A stretch of DNA of 64,000 nucleotides, taken from the NCBI GenBank assembly GCA_963768975.1, contig CAVYKB010000019.1, positions 310,001 to 374,000 of the forward strand, given 5' to 3'. Below are positions 1-8,700 of this stretch, piece after piece. The stretch is from CADCTB01 sp963768975 (GTDB taxonomy: Bacteria > Actinomycetota > Acidimicrobiia > Acidimicrobiales > AC-14). How positions within the stretch are numbered: the stretch's first letter is position 1; every line of letters starts with the position of its first letter. Both the position numbers and the translations under genes were made by a program. The notes under the pieces are model-generated. The model searched no databases. It was not told the origin of the DNA and was given only the letters and a program-made list of their open reading frames with translations.

Positions 1-483
1 CGCCAGCGGCTGCGGGCCCGCCGGGCCGAGATGCTGGCCGACGGCGGCCTCGACGCCGACCTGGCCGGGCGCTGGGCCGGGTTGCCGGACCTTGAGGTCG
101 GCCCGGACGCGGCCGAGCTGGCCCGGGCGACGGGGCGGCCGGCGCCAGCGGTGGCCGAGGCGCTCCTGCAGCTCGGCGAGGCGCTGGGCATCGACCGCCT
201 CGTCGACCGCCTACGCCAAGCCGCCCCCCGGGGACGCTGGGGCCGAGCCGCGTGGCGGGGCCTCGTCGACGACCTCGACCACCTGCGCCGGGCCGCGGCC
301 CGGCGGGCGCTGGAGGGCGACCCCGAGGATTCGGAGTCGGAGGCGGTGCTGCGGTTCCTGGTCAACCGGGCGCACTCCATGGAGGAGATCACCCGGTTGC
401 TCAGGGACATCGAAAGCGAGACCGAGCCGACGCTCGACGCGGTGGCCGTGGTCACCCGGGCAGTACGACAAGCAATCGGCTAG
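1..483 (+). CDS. NAD-specific glutamate dehydrogenase, C-terminal end (partial)
   Basis: The reading frame is open from the first base to TAG at 481-483, so only about 160 C-terminal residues are in the window. The stretch LGEALGIDRLVDRLRQAAPR followed by WRGLVDDLDHLRRAAARRAL resembles the helical C-terminus of the very large (about 180 kDa) NAD-dependent glutamate dehydrogenases, which convert glutamate to 2-oxoglutarate and ammonia in the cytoplasm. The catalytic domain lies upstream, outside the window. The family call rests on remembered similarity of this tail, so it is moderate; the reading frame itself is secure. Confidence 0.68.
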   Translation, partial: RQRLRARRAEMLADGGLDADLAGRWAGLPDLEVGPDAAELARATGRPAPAVAEALLQLGEALGIDRLVDRLRQAAPRGRWGRAAWRGLVDDLDHLRRAAARRALEGDPEDSESEAVLRFLVNRAHSMEEITRLLRDIESETEPTLDAVAVVTRAVRQAIG

Positions 484-523
484 TCGCCTTCGCAACCGGA
501 GCAACCTCTGGTTGCGACGGCGA

Positions 524-955
524 CTACTGGCCCCTACCTATGCCGGCGGCCTTGAGGACGCGAGGCTCGACGCTGGCGGCCCGCCAGGCCTCGTAGCCGA
601 TTCCCTTGCGCCGGCTGTAGGGGCCGGCGGCCTTGACGAACGCAGCCTCGAGCGCACCGATGTCGACCCCGTCGGACGACGATGCCAGCTCGGCCTCCAG
701 GTCCATGCGCTCTTGCGCGAGGTGCAGCCGGGAGAGGGCGTCGGCGGAGGCCATACGCTCCTCGATGGCGGTCAGGCGGCGCTGGATACCCTCCGGTGTG
801 CGCTTGCGGCCCCGACGCGGCTTGTTGGCCTCGAGCGCCTCCAGATAGCGGCGCACGGCGCGGCCCTGCTCCCGACCCTCGGCCAGCGCCTCCTTGTGGG
901 CGTCTGACATCGATCGGGGTGCCTTTTCGGCCGGCGCAGCGGTCTTCTTGGGCAA
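524..955 (-). CDS. Conserved actinobacterial hypothetical protein, charged and helical
   Basis: A 143-residue soluble protein with a basic, Ala/Lys-rich N-terminus, then a long charged helical segment (KRTPEGIQRRLTAIEERM, LHLAQERMDLEAEL) that looks coiled-coil, and a C-terminal part with AGPYSRRKGIGYEAWR. The overall pattern, including EGREQGRAVRRYLEALEANK, is one I recognise as a conserved but uncharacterised actinobacterial family. There is no signal peptide or membrane segment. It lies tail-to-tail with the glutamate dehydrogenase fragment. Function is unknown; a nucleic-acid-associated role is only suggested by the basic N-terminus. Confidence 0.75.
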   Translation of the reverse strand: MPKKTAAPAEKAPRSMSDAHKEALAEGREQGRAVRRYLEALEANKPRRGRKRTPEGIQRRLTAIEERMASADALSRLHLAQERMDLEAELASSSDGVDIGALEAAFVKAAGPYSRRKGIGYEAWRAASVEPRVLKAAGIGRGQ

Positions 956-1032
956 GTTCTTCTCGCTTTCCCCGCCGATACATAGGTTGGGGAGACCGAC
1001 AATACCAGTGTCGAGGATGTCCTTCGGTGACC

Positions 1033-1197
1033 CTATTCGTCCAATGCCGGCGGCTCGTCCTCCATCCTTGCCTCGGCCTTGGCGCCGTCGATCAACTCGA
1101 TGTGCACGAGCAGGCGGGCCTCTTCGCCGTCGATCCTCGTCATGAGTCGCGGCTCGCCATTGGAACCTTCATCAGCGCCGGTACCGGTCTCGCTCAT
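1033..1197 (-). CDS. Small acidic hypothetical protein (54 aa), coupled to the GDPD gene
   Basis: The start codon ATG overlaps the stop of the upstream phosphodiesterase gene in an ATGA arrangement at 1194-1197, typical of translational coupling. The product begins MSETGTGADEGSNGEP and carries RIDGEEARLLVHIELIDGAK before an acidic tail. The alternating hydrophobic pattern suggests a short beta-hairpin. I recognise no family. The overlap and normal codon use make it a credible gene. Confidence 0.55.
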   Translation of the reverse strand: MSETGTGADEGSNGEPRLMTRIDGEEARLLVHIELIDGAKAEARMEDEPPALDE

Positions 1198-1964
1198 GTC
1201 CACAGCCCCCGTTCGGTAAAGACCTGCTTCAGCAGGGACGGCGCGTCCGACAGGATGGCGTCGACGCCGAGGTCGAGGAGCCATTCCATCGTTGCCCGGT
1301 CGTTGATGGTCCAGACGTGCACGCCGACCTGCCGGCGCCGGGCGGTGGCGACGAACCGCTCGTCGACCAGCGGGAGCCGGCCCTGGCGGATGGGCACCTG
1401 CGTGCAGCCGGCGGCGGTCCGGGGGACCGGCACACCCAAGCTGGCCAGCCGGAGGGCGAGTATCTCCCCCCGCCCCATCCAGGTGCAGATCCGGGCCTGG
1501 GCCAAGCGGCGCAGGGACCGGACGGTGCGGTCGGAGAACGAGCCGATGCACACCCGGTCGTGGGCGCCGGCGCGGTCGATGGCCGCGACGAGAGGCGCGG
1601 CGGCGGACAGGTGCTTGGCATCGACGTGGATGCGCAGGTCGGGCCACGTCCCCAGGACTTCGTCGAACCGGGCGATCGGCTCGTGGCCCACCCGGGCATG
1701 GCGGACCTCCCCATAGGGCAGCGCACCGATGACTCCGGTCCGGTCGGTGACGCGGTCGAGCGTGTGGTCGTGAAAGGCCAATAGGACCCCGTCGGCCGTG
1801 GCGTGCACGTCGGTTTCCACGTAGCGAAAGCCGAGGCCGACGGCAGCGGCGAAGGCGGTCATGGTGTTTTCGGGTTGCTCGGCGGCGCCGCCCCGGTGGG
1901 CCACGGGAATGGGGCCGTCCCAGTCCAGGAACGGCCAGGTGCGGCGACGGCCGGAGGTGGTCAA
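1194..1964 (-). CDS. ugpQ: Glycerophosphodiester phosphodiesterase
   Basis: A 256-residue cytoplasmic enzyme of the GDPD family, which hydrolyses glycerophosphodiesters to glycerol-3-phosphate and an alcohol. The family signature is clear: VAHRGG near residue 21 with catalytic H23 and R24, then QPENT, ETDVHATADG (metal ligands Glu and Asp) and FHDHTLDRVTD with the second catalytic His. The length fits the short cytosolic UgpQ type, and there is no signal peptide. The following small gene is coupled to it. Substrate range cannot be read from sequence. Confidence 0.93.
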   Translation of the reverse strand: MTTSGRRRTWPFLDWDGPIPVAHRGGAAEQPENTMTAFAAAVGLGFRYVETDVHATADGVLLAFHDHTLDRVTDRTGVIGALPYGEVRHARVGHEPIARFDEVLGTWPDLRIHVDAKHLSAAAPLVAAIDRAGAHDRVCIGSFSDRTVRSLRRLAQARICTWMGRGEILALRLASLGVPVPRTAAGCTQVPIRQGRLPLVDERFVATARRRQVGVHVWTINDRATMEWLLDLGVDAILSDAPSLLKQVFTERGLWT

Positions 1965-2275
1965 GGCGCCACGGCAGAAGTACGGATCAGCGTCTCACCG
2001 GATCCCGATCGGAGGTGTAAATAGGCGCATTGGGGCGAAGGCAGGAACGCAAGAGCGACTGCTGCCGGCGCGAGTCGTCCAACGTATCGGAATCGGACTG
2101 TCCCGGGCCAGACGCCGACCACGGCACGAAGAGGCCGCACCGGTGGACCCGCCGCACGCCGATCCGCCCTTCATGCCGGGTTGGGGAATCGAAGGCCCGG
2201 TCGCCGGCCGGGGCCCCCTGCACCAGGTCGGTGGCAATTCCGGTTCGCAGGAGCATGACGCTCGATCGGGAACGG

Positions 2276-2333
2276 GAGAAAAAGAGTGGCGCCCCGACCG
2301 CCTGACGGCGGACCAGGCGGGCGAGGGCGCCAC
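2276..2333 (-). terminator. Intrinsic terminator downstream of typA
   Basis: Read on the minus strand, a perfect 9-bp stem (GTGGCGCCC at 2286-2294 pairing with 2325-2333) encloses an inner 6-bp stem (CGCCTG, 2299-2304 with 2314-2319) and is followed at once by CTCTTTTTCTCC. It lies about 80 bases past the typA stop. The rest of the 451-base gap between the GDPD gene and typA (1965-2415) shows no gene I can support. Confidence 0.75.
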
Positions 2334-2415
2334 GCACACTGTGACACAGGCGGCTCAGTAAATGCAAGCCACACCTATAAGTTTTCTTCGCTCTACGCAG
2401 ATTGGGGTGTCGGCC

Positions 2416-4269
2416 TCACGCAGATTGAGGAGTTCGTCCCGCTCGCTGCGGGCGCCGGCGCCGGGCCCGCTCGGACGCGTCGAGGACCACCTTCCGGAGC
2501 CGGACGCTGTTGGGCGTGACCTCCACGCATTCGTCCTCGGCGATGAACTCCAGAGCCTGCTCCAGCGAGAGCGTGCGGGGCGGGGGCAGCCGCACCAGCT
2601 CCTCGGCGGTCGAGGAGCGGATGTTGGTGAGCTTCTTCTCCTTGCAGGCGTTGACGTCCATCTCGTCCGCGCGGGAGTTCTCGCCCACGATCATGCCCTC
2701 GTAGATCTCCACGCCGGGGCCGACGAGGAGCTCGCCCCGGTCCTGCAGGTTCATCAGGGCGTAGGTGTTGGTGACGCCCCGGCGGTCGGCGACGATGCTG
2801 CCGCTGTTGCGGGTCCGCAGCTCGCCGAACCACGGCTCATAGCCCTCGAACACGTGGTGGAGGATGCCGGTGCCCCGGGTCTCGGTCATGAACTCGGTGC
2901 GGAAGCCGATGAGGCCCCGGGCCGGGACGAGGTACTCGATGCGGATCCAGCCCGTGCCGTGGTTGACCATCTGCTGGAGCCGGCCCTTGCGTGTGGCCAG
3001 CAGGCGGGTGACGACGCCGAGGTGCTCCTCGGGCACGTCGACCGACAACCGGTCGACCGGCTCGTGGACCTTGCCATCGATCTCACGGGTGACGACCTGG
3101 GGCTTGCCGACCGTCAGCTCGAAACCCTCCCGGCGCATGATCTCGACGAGAATGGCCAGCTGGAGCTCGCCCCGGCCCTGGACCTCCCAGGTGTCGGGTC
3201 GCTCGGTGGGGAACACCCGCAGGGACACGTTGCCCACCAGCTCGGTGTCGAGCCGGGTCTTGACCTGCCGGGCGGTCATCTTGGAGCCGTCCTGGCCGGC
3301 CAGCGGGGAGGTGTTGATGCCGATGGTGACTGCGAGGCTGGGCTCGTCGATGAGCATGACCGGCAGGGGGCGGGAGTCGTTGAGGTCGGCCAGCGTCTCG
3401 CCGATGGTGACCTCGGCCAAGCCGGCCACGGCGATGATCTCGCCCGGACCGGCCTCGGCGGCGTCGACCCGCTCCAGGCCTTCGGTGACGTAGAGCTCCA
3501 CGATCTTGGCCTTCTCGATGGTGCCGTCGGCCTTGCACCAGGCGACGGTCTCACCCTTGTGGATGACGCCCTCCCGCACCCGGCAGATGGCCAGCCGGCC
3601 CACGTAGGGGGATCGGTCGAGGTTGGTGACCAGCGCCTGGAGGGGGTGGCCCTCCTCCCACTCGTCGTAGACAGGCGCGGGGATCGATTCGATCAGCAGG
3701 TCGAACAGCGGCTGGAGGCTGGAGCCGACGGTGTCCTGCTCCCGGGTGGCCCAGCCCGCCTTGGCGTTGGCGTAGACGATCGGGAAGTCGATCTGCTCGT
3801 GGTCGGCGTCGAGGTCGAGGAACAGCTCGTAGACCTCGTCGACGACCTCCTTGATCCGGGCGTCGGGGCGGTCGACCTTGTTGATGACCAGGATCACCGG
3901 CAGCTTGGACTCCAGGGCCTTGCGCAGGACGAAGCGGGTCTGGGGCTGGGGGCCCTCGGCCGCGTCCACCAAGAGGAGGACGCCGTCGACCATGGTGAGG
4001 GCCCGCTCCACCTCGCCGCCGAAGTCGGCGTGGCCCGGCGTGTCGACGATGTTCAGTTTCACGTCACCGAAGCGCACCGCGGTGTTCTTGGCCAGGATGG
4101 TGATGCCCTTCTCCCGCTCCAGATCCATCGAGTCCATGACCCGCTCGTTGACGTCCTGGTTGTCACGGAAGATGCCGGACTGCCACAGCATGGCATCGAC
4201 GAGCGTGGTCTTCCCATGGTCGACGTGGGCGACGATGGCGAGGTTGCGCAGATCTTGGCGCGCGGGCAT
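2416..4269 (-). CDS. typA: Ribosome-associated translational GTPase TypA/BipA
   Basis: A 617-residue GTPase of the EF-G-like BipA/TypA family, which binds the 70S ribosome and supports 50S assembly and stress adaptation. The G1 motif AHVDHGKT is at residues 14-21, the switch region REKGITI follows, then DTPGHADFGGEV (G3) and NKVDRPDAR (G4). The C-terminal part has the BipA-typical GTGILHHVFEGYEPW and ADRRGVTNTYAL stretches. Length is normal. It is a single-gene unit with its own terminator downstream and an intergenic repeat about 70 bases upstream of its start. Confidence 0.97.
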   Translation of the reverse strand: MPARQDLRNLAIVAHVDHGKTTLVDAMLWQSGIFRDNQDVNERVMDSMDLEREKGITILAKNTAVRFGDVKLNIVDTPGHADFGGEVERALTMVDGVLLLVDAAEGPQPQTRFVLRKALESKLPVILVINKVDRPDARIKEVVDEVYELFLDLDADHEQIDFPIVYANAKAGWATREQDTVGSSLQPLFDLLIESIPAPVYDEWEEGHPLQALVTNLDRSPYVGRLAICRVREGVIHKGETVAWCKADGTIEKAKIVELYVTEGLERVDAAEAGPGEIIAVAGLAEVTIGETLADLNDSRPLPVMLIDEPSLAVTIGINTSPLAGQDGSKMTARQVKTRLDTELVGNVSLRVFPTERPDTWEVQGRGELQLAILVEIMRREGFELTVGKPQVVTREIDGKVHEPVDRLSVDVPEEHLGVVTRLLATRKGRLQQMVNHGTGWIRIEYLVPARGLIGFRTEFMTETRGTGILHHVFEGYEPWFGELRTRNSGSIVADRRGVTNTYALMNLQDRGELLVGPGVEIYEGMIVGENSRADEMDVNACKEKKLTNIRSSTAEELVRLPPPRTLSLEQALEFIAEDECVEVTPNSVRLRKVVLDASERARRRRPQRAGRTPQSA

Positions 4270-4338
4270 GAAGGGCCTTTCGGTAGGGCTGCCGCGGCGA
4301 GAGGACCGCCCGGCCCATCCATTCTACGTGGCAAGACA

Positions 4339-4495
4339 GTCGACCTCATTCGTTCGCTTCGCTCACTCCATTTGGCCGAGATGATTGCGCTCCGGCGGGC
4401 GAGCGGAGCTCGCGCCGCCTCCGCCCTGGCTTTCCTTTGCGTCCGCAGCCGGAGTGGCGGCCTTCGGCGGCTGGGGCCGCCACGGACCTGGCTGC
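4339..4495 (+). repeat. Structured intergenic repeat, copy A
   Basis: About 155 bases that align almost end to end with 30834-30991: both begin CGACCTCATTCGT, continue CGCTTCGCTCACTCCATT and contain GTCCGCAGCCGG and CCACGGACCT. Two hairpins are kept with compensating base changes. One is GCGAGC-GGA-GCTCGC; the other is GGCGGCC (4456-4462) with GGCCGCC (4475-4481), enclosed by GTCCG/CGGAC. The copy ends about 65 bases before the gnd start and also lies upstream of typA on the other strand. The remainder of the gap 4270-4560 shows only the gnd Shine-Dalgarno. Confidence 0.75.
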
Positions 4496-4560
4496 AGACT
4501 TTGCGGGCGGAGGCCCGTGTCCACGGCAATTAGCGTGGTCAAGACGGGAAGGAGCCGCTG

Positions 4561-5568
4561 ATGCAGCTTGCGATGATCGGCCTGGGCCGCATGGGAGCCA
4601 ACATGGTCCGCCGCCTGATGCGCGGCGGCCACGAGTGCATCGTCTACGACGTGAACCCGGCGTCGGTGACCGCTCTGGAGGCCGAGGGCGCCGTCGGCGC
4701 CTCGTCGATGGAGGACCTGGCCGCCAAGCTCACCACGCCCCGGGCGGCGTGGATCATGGTTCCCGCCGCCTTTGCCGGCGACACTGCGCTGGCGCTGGCC
4801 GAGCATTTCGAGCCGGGCGACATCATCGTCGACGGCGGCAACTCCCACTACCGGCTGGACATCGAGCGGGCGGCGATGCTGGCGCCCAAGGGCATTCACT
4901 ACGTCGACGTGGGCACCAGCGGCGGGGTGTTCGGCCTGGACCGCGGCTACTGCCTGATGGTCGGCGGCGAGCTCGATGCGTTCCGGCACCTCGAGCCGGT
5001 GCTGGCCACGCTGGCACCGGGCGTCGATGCTGCGCCGCGGACGGCGGGGCGTGAGGGTAAGCCCTCGGCTTCAGAGCAGGGGTACCTCCATTGCGGGCCC
5101 AACGGCGCCGGCCACTTCGTGAAGATGGTCCACAACGGCATCGAGTACGGCCTCATGGCCGCCTACGCCGAGGGGCTGGCCATCCTGCGCAAGGCCAACG
5201 TCGGCAAGCAGGAGCGCGATGCCGATGCGGAGACGGCGCCGCTCACCACGCCGGAGCACTACCAGTACGACATCGACACCACCGAGGTGGCCGAGGTCTG
5301 GCGGCGGGGGAGCGTCATCGGCTCCTGGCTCCTCGACCTGACCGCCCACGCCCTGGCTCAGGACCCTGATGTCTCCGGCTTCAGCGGCCGGGTGTCGGAC
5401 TCGGGCGAGGGCCGGTGGACGGTGCTCGCCGCCGTGGAGGAGGGCGTGCCGGCCCACGTCCTCACCGCCGCTCTCTACGAGCGGTTCGGCTCACGGGGCG
5501 GGGGTGACTTCGCCAACAAGGTCATGTCCGCCATGCGCAAGGAGTTCGGCGGCCACGCCGAGAAATAG
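4561..5568 (+). CDS. gnd: 6-phosphogluconate dehydrogenase, short (YqeC/GndA-like) form
   Basis: A 335-residue enzyme of the oxidative pentose phosphate pathway, converting 6-phosphogluconate to ribulose-5-phosphate and CO2. The N-terminal Rossmann motif GLGRMGANM is at residue 7. Further motifs are DGGNSHY, the substrate loop VDVGTSGGVFGLDRG, and HFVKMVHNGIEYGLMAAYAE with the catalytic Lys and Asn. The length is that of the short form, usually NAD-linked, and not the 470-residue form. ATG at 4561 follows a strong GGAAGGAG Shine-Dalgarno. A structured repeat lies just upstream. Confidence 0.95.
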   Translation: MQLAMIGLGRMGANMVRRLMRGGHECIVYDVNPASVTALEAEGAVGASSMEDLAAKLTTPRAAWIMVPAAFAGDTALALAEHFEPGDIIVDGGNSHYRLDIERAAMLAPKGIHYVDVGTSGGVFGLDRGYCLMVGGELDAFRHLEPVLATLAPGVDAAPRTAGREGKPSASEQGYLHCGPNGAGHFVKMVHNGIEYGLMAAYAEGLAILRKANVGKQERDADAETAPLTTPEHYQYDIDTTEVAEVWRRGSVIGSWLLDLTAHALAQDPDVSGFSGRVSDSGEGRWTVLAAVEEGVPAHVLTAALYERFGSRGGGDFANKVMSAMRKEFGGHAEK

Positions 5569-5583
5569 CGCCCCACCTCGTTC

Positions 5584-5624
5584 TGGTTGCACTTGACCCT
5601 CCTATGCGCGGGTAAGTGCAACCA
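5584..5624. terminator. Bidirectional hairpin between convergent gnd and alpha-mannosidase
   Basis: TGGTTGCACTT (5584-5594) pairs perfectly with AAGTGCAACCA (5614-5624), and inside it ACCC pairs with GGGT past a single bulged base, giving a 15-bp stem. It sits between two convergent genes, and neither side has a T-run. Most likely a shared terminator or mRNA 3'-end stabiliser. Confidence 0.6.
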
Positions 5625-5690
5625 ATTGGGGAGGTCCGATTCACGGCCTTTCATCTTTCGGCCCTCAGGGGCCGGCGCTTGAGCCGGCGG

Positions 5691-8660
5691 TCAGGCCAAC
5701 CGAAGGCGGACGGTCACCAGTTCGAAGGGGCGGAGGGAGAGGAGGACGGCGCCGTCCTCGGTGACCAGTTGGCGGCGGGGCCGCTCCAGCAGGTCCGTGC
5801 GATCGGCGGAGGTCACCGCCCGGGACGAGCGTAAGCGCACCTTCCGGTGACCGCCGTGAGACTCGTACCCGCGGACCACCATGTCGCCGGTCCCGTCGTC
5901 GGCCCGCTTGACGGCGACGACGACGAAGGCCGTGTCGTCGACGGAGACAAACGACAGGCGGGGCGGCAGCGGCCCGGTATGGGCGTCGACCTGGTGCACG
6001 GCGAGGGGGGTGTTGAGGGCCGACGCCGCCTCCAGCACCCCGCCGGCCATGGCGTCGCCGGCGTGGGGGAGAAGAGCGTAGGTGAAGCGGTGGCGACCCT
6101 GGTCGCATTCGGGGTCGGGGGCGGTGGGGGAGCGCAGCAGCGACAGGCGTAGCGTGTCGCCCCGCACGTCGTAGCCGTACTTGCAGTCGTTGAGCAGGGC
6201 CACGCCGTAGCCGGCCTCGGAGAGGTCGGCCCAGCGGTGGGCGCAGACTTCGAAGCGAGCCTGCTCCCAGGGCGTGTTCTCGTGCGTCGGCCGGCTGACG
6301 TGGCCGAACTGGATTTCAAAGGTGGCCCGGTCGGTGTGGACGTCCACCGGGAAGGCCACCTTGAGGAACCGGTGGCGCTCGTGCCAGTCCACCGTGGTTA
6401 CGAAGTCGAGTCGCCGGCTGCCCGGTTTGAGGACCATGGTCTGGTCCAGCGCCGAGGCGCCGAATTGGCGGCGGAAGCGCACTGCGCCGGCCCCGAGGGG
6501 CTCGGTCTCGGCCGGGCCGTCGAGCTCCTCGAAGTCGTCCAAGTAGCTCCGGTCGACGTCCCAGGCGTCGTACTCCCGCGGCCGGTCGTGGTGGAGGTGG
6601 AGGACGTTGCCGGCCCGGCCGGCGGCAAGCACCTCACGGTCGTGCTCGAGGTCCCGGATCGACGTCAGCCGGCCGGCGGTGTCCCACTCGACGCGGAGGA
6701 GGCCGTTGGCCATCCAGCCGGCGCCGGCCTCGACCGGGCCGGTGGGCGGTGGGGCGGCGAGATCGACCACGGCGTAGCCCATGGCGGGGACCGTCCCGTA
6801 GGCCTCCCGTCGCTCGTAGGGAGTCGGGTTGAAAACCACCGCCGGCTCCTTGGCGCCGGTGGTGTCGCACTGGCGGGCGATGGCCGAGGTGCACTCCGCT
6901 TCCAGCCCGCCGGCGAGGGACAGCACCTCGGCGTGGTCGGCGGCGGTCTGCTCGTACACCCAGTGGATGGACGAGCCCGGAAGGACGTCGTGGAACTGGT
7001 TGATCAGGAGCAGCTTCCACGCCCGGTCGAGGTCCGTCGCCGGCCACGCCGCCCCGTCAGGGCGCACCGCCGACCACAGCTCGGCGGCCGCCAGGGCCAG
7101 TTCACAGCGCCGGTTGCCGGCCTTGACCGCGGCCTGGCTGGTGAAGGTGCCCCGGTGCTTCTCCAGGTACAGGTCGCCGGCCCAGACCGGCAGGGGAGCG
7201 GGGTCGGCCTCGACTGCGGCGAAGAAGTCGGCCGGGGACTCCAGGGCGACCCGTGGGGCGCCGGCTAGGTCGGCCGCCCGGCGGGCCGCCTCGATCATGT
7301 CCCGGGTCGGCCCCCCACCGCCGTCGCCGTGGCCGAACGGGTACAGCGACCGGGCGCCGGCGCCGGCGCCGCGCTGCAGCTCGGGCAGCGACATGTTCCC
7401 GTTGTAGGTGTCGGCCGGCGGGAAGTGGGCCCGCACGCGCGTGCCGTCGAGGCCCTGCCACCAGAAAGTGTGGTGGGGGAAGCGGTTGACTTCGTTCCAG
7501 CACAGCTTCTGGGTGACGAACCACCCCATGCCCGCCTCGGTCAGGATCTGAGGGAGGCTGGCCGGAAAGCCGAAGCCGTCGGGCAGCCACGCCTCGCGGC
7601 ACTCGTGCCCGAAGCGGCTCAGATACCAGCGCTGGCCGTGGACGATTTGGCGGACCAGCGACTCACCGGACGGCACGTTGCAGTCGGCCTCGACCCACAT
7701 GCCGCCGGCGGGGCGGAACTGGCCGGTCTCCACCCGCTCCCGGATGCGTTCGAACAAGGCGGGGTACCGCTCCTCGACCCACGCCAGGTGGCGGGCGGCC
7801 GAGCAGACGAACTCGAACTCCGGGTAGTCCTCCATGAGAGTCACCGCGTTGGCGAAGCTGCGGGCGCACTTCCGGGCCGCCTCCCGGGCCGGCCACAGCC
7901 AGGCGGTGTCGATGTGGGCGTGCCCGACGGCGCTGATCCGGTGGGCGCCGGCCTCGCCTCGGCGGTCGAGGGCCCGGGCCAGGGCCTCCCGGCCGTCGCC
8001 GGCGGTGCCGGCGACGTCGTCGGGGTCGACGGCAGCGAACATGGCGGCCAGCGCCTCCAGCAACGCGAAGTCGGTGCCAGCGCCGCCGGCGTCGACGGCC
8101 TCGGCCAGTTCGACCACCGTTCGCAGGTCACAGGCCAACCCGTAGACACCCGGCCGGCGCACGGCCAGCTGGCAGCGGAGCAGCTCGAAGCCGGGCGCGC
8201 CGCCGGGGTCGGGCATCAGCAGCGGCCAGTCGTCGCCGACCTCGAACGGCGGGACTGCAGGGTTGGCCGCCGCCTCCACGTACAGCTCGACCGCTTCCAG
8301 GGCCTCGGCCTTGCGCCAGAGCACGGCGTCCTTGCGGAGCCACGACAGGCCGACGAGGGGGATGCCGTTGCGCCACACCAGCGCCTCGGCGGGCTCGGTC
8401 ATGTCCCAGAGGAGGGCGACCTCCTCGCCGGCCCACGCCGGCGGCACGGTGCCGCGGAGGCGGAACCATGCGGTGCCCCACCGGGGTCCCCAACGCCCGC
8501 CGACGTCGAAGGGCTCGAAGGCGCCCGCCACCGCGTCGTCGTAGGGCAGCGGCTCACCCGGGAGGTGGCGGGCGGCGATCTCCAGGGCCTGGACGGGCCC
8601 GAACACCGCCGGCTCGATCGACTCCGCCAGCAGCGCGCGGGCCCGGGCGACGATCGACAC
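5691..8660 (-). CDS. Alpha-mannosidase, glycoside hydrolase family 38
   Basis: A 989-residue GH38 enzyme that would release alpha-linked mannose from glycans. The zinc-site signature VGHAHIDTAWLWP is near residue 246, and the family regions EFVCSAARHLAWVEERYP and AWLPDGFGFPASLPQIL follow; the latter carries the expected nucleophile Asp. The N-terminal beta-domain and the long C-terminal beta-sandwich, rich in Trp and Arg, are complete. There is no signal peptide, so it is cytoplasmic. The start is GTG at 8660. It lies back-to-back with a solute-binding protein gene across 40 bases, so the two may share a promoter region; a link through oligosaccharide uptake is only inference. Confidence 0.93.
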   Translation of the reverse strand: MSIVARARALLAESIEPAVFGPVQALEIAARHLPGEPLPYDDAVAGAFEPFDVGGRWGPRWGTAWFRLRGTVPPAWAGEEVALLWDMTEPAEALVWRNGIPLVGLSWLRKDAVLWRKAEALEAVELYVEAAANPAVPPFEVGDDWPLLMPDPGGAPGFELLRCQLAVRRPGVYGLACDLRTVVELAEAVDAGGAGTDFALLEALAAMFAAVDPDDVAGTAGDGREALARALDRRGEAGAHRISAVGHAHIDTAWLWPAREAARKCARSFANAVTLMEDYPEFEFVCSAARHLAWVEERYPALFERIRERVETGQFRPAGGMWVEADCNVPSGESLVRQIVHGQRWYLSRFGHECREAWLPDGFGFPASLPQILTEAGMGWFVTQKLCWNEVNRFPHHTFWWQGLDGTRVRAHFPPADTYNGNMSLPELQRGAGAGARSLYPFGHGDGGGGPTRDMIEAARRAADLAGAPRVALESPADFFAAVEADPAPLPVWAGDLYLEKHRGTFTSQAAVKAGNRRCELALAAAELWSAVRPDGAAWPATDLDRAWKLLLINQFHDVLPGSSIHWVYEQTAADHAEVLSLAGGLEAECTSAIARQCDTTGAKEPAVVFNPTPYERREAYGTVPAMGYAVVDLAAPPPTGPVEAGAGWMANGLLRVEWDTAGRLTSIRDLEHDREVLAAGRAGNVLHLHHDRPREYDAWDVDRSYLDDFEELDGPAETEPLGAGAVRFRRQFGASALDQTMVLKPGSRRLDFVTTVDWHERHRFLKVAFPVDVHTDRATFEIQFGHVSRPTHENTPWEQARFEVCAHRWADLSEAGYGVALLNDCKYGYDVRGDTLRLSLLRSPTAPDPECDQGRHRFTYALLPHAGDAMAGGVLEAASALNTPLAVHQVDAHTGPLPPRLSFVSVDDTAFVVVAVKRADDGTGDMVVRGYESHGGHRKVRLRSSRAVTSADRTDLLERPRRQLVTEDGAVLLSLRPFELVTVRLRLA

Positions 8661-8700
8661 GCCTCACGTTACCGGGCCAACCTCTACGATCCGGGCCATC

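Noticed and set aside
1987..2367. A 126-codon minus-strand frame between typA and the GDPD gene
   Set aside because: It runs through the typA terminator and shows no protein-like pattern.
2362..4533. A 723-codon open frame on the plus strand opposite typA
   Set aside because: It is a mirror of the typA codon pattern in GC-rich DNA; the product is Gly/Asp/Leu-rich noise with no domain, while typA on the other strand is certain.
5584..5624. Inverted repeat as a mobile-element end or attachment site
   Set aside because: No transposase or integrase nearby; its place between convergent genes fits a terminator.
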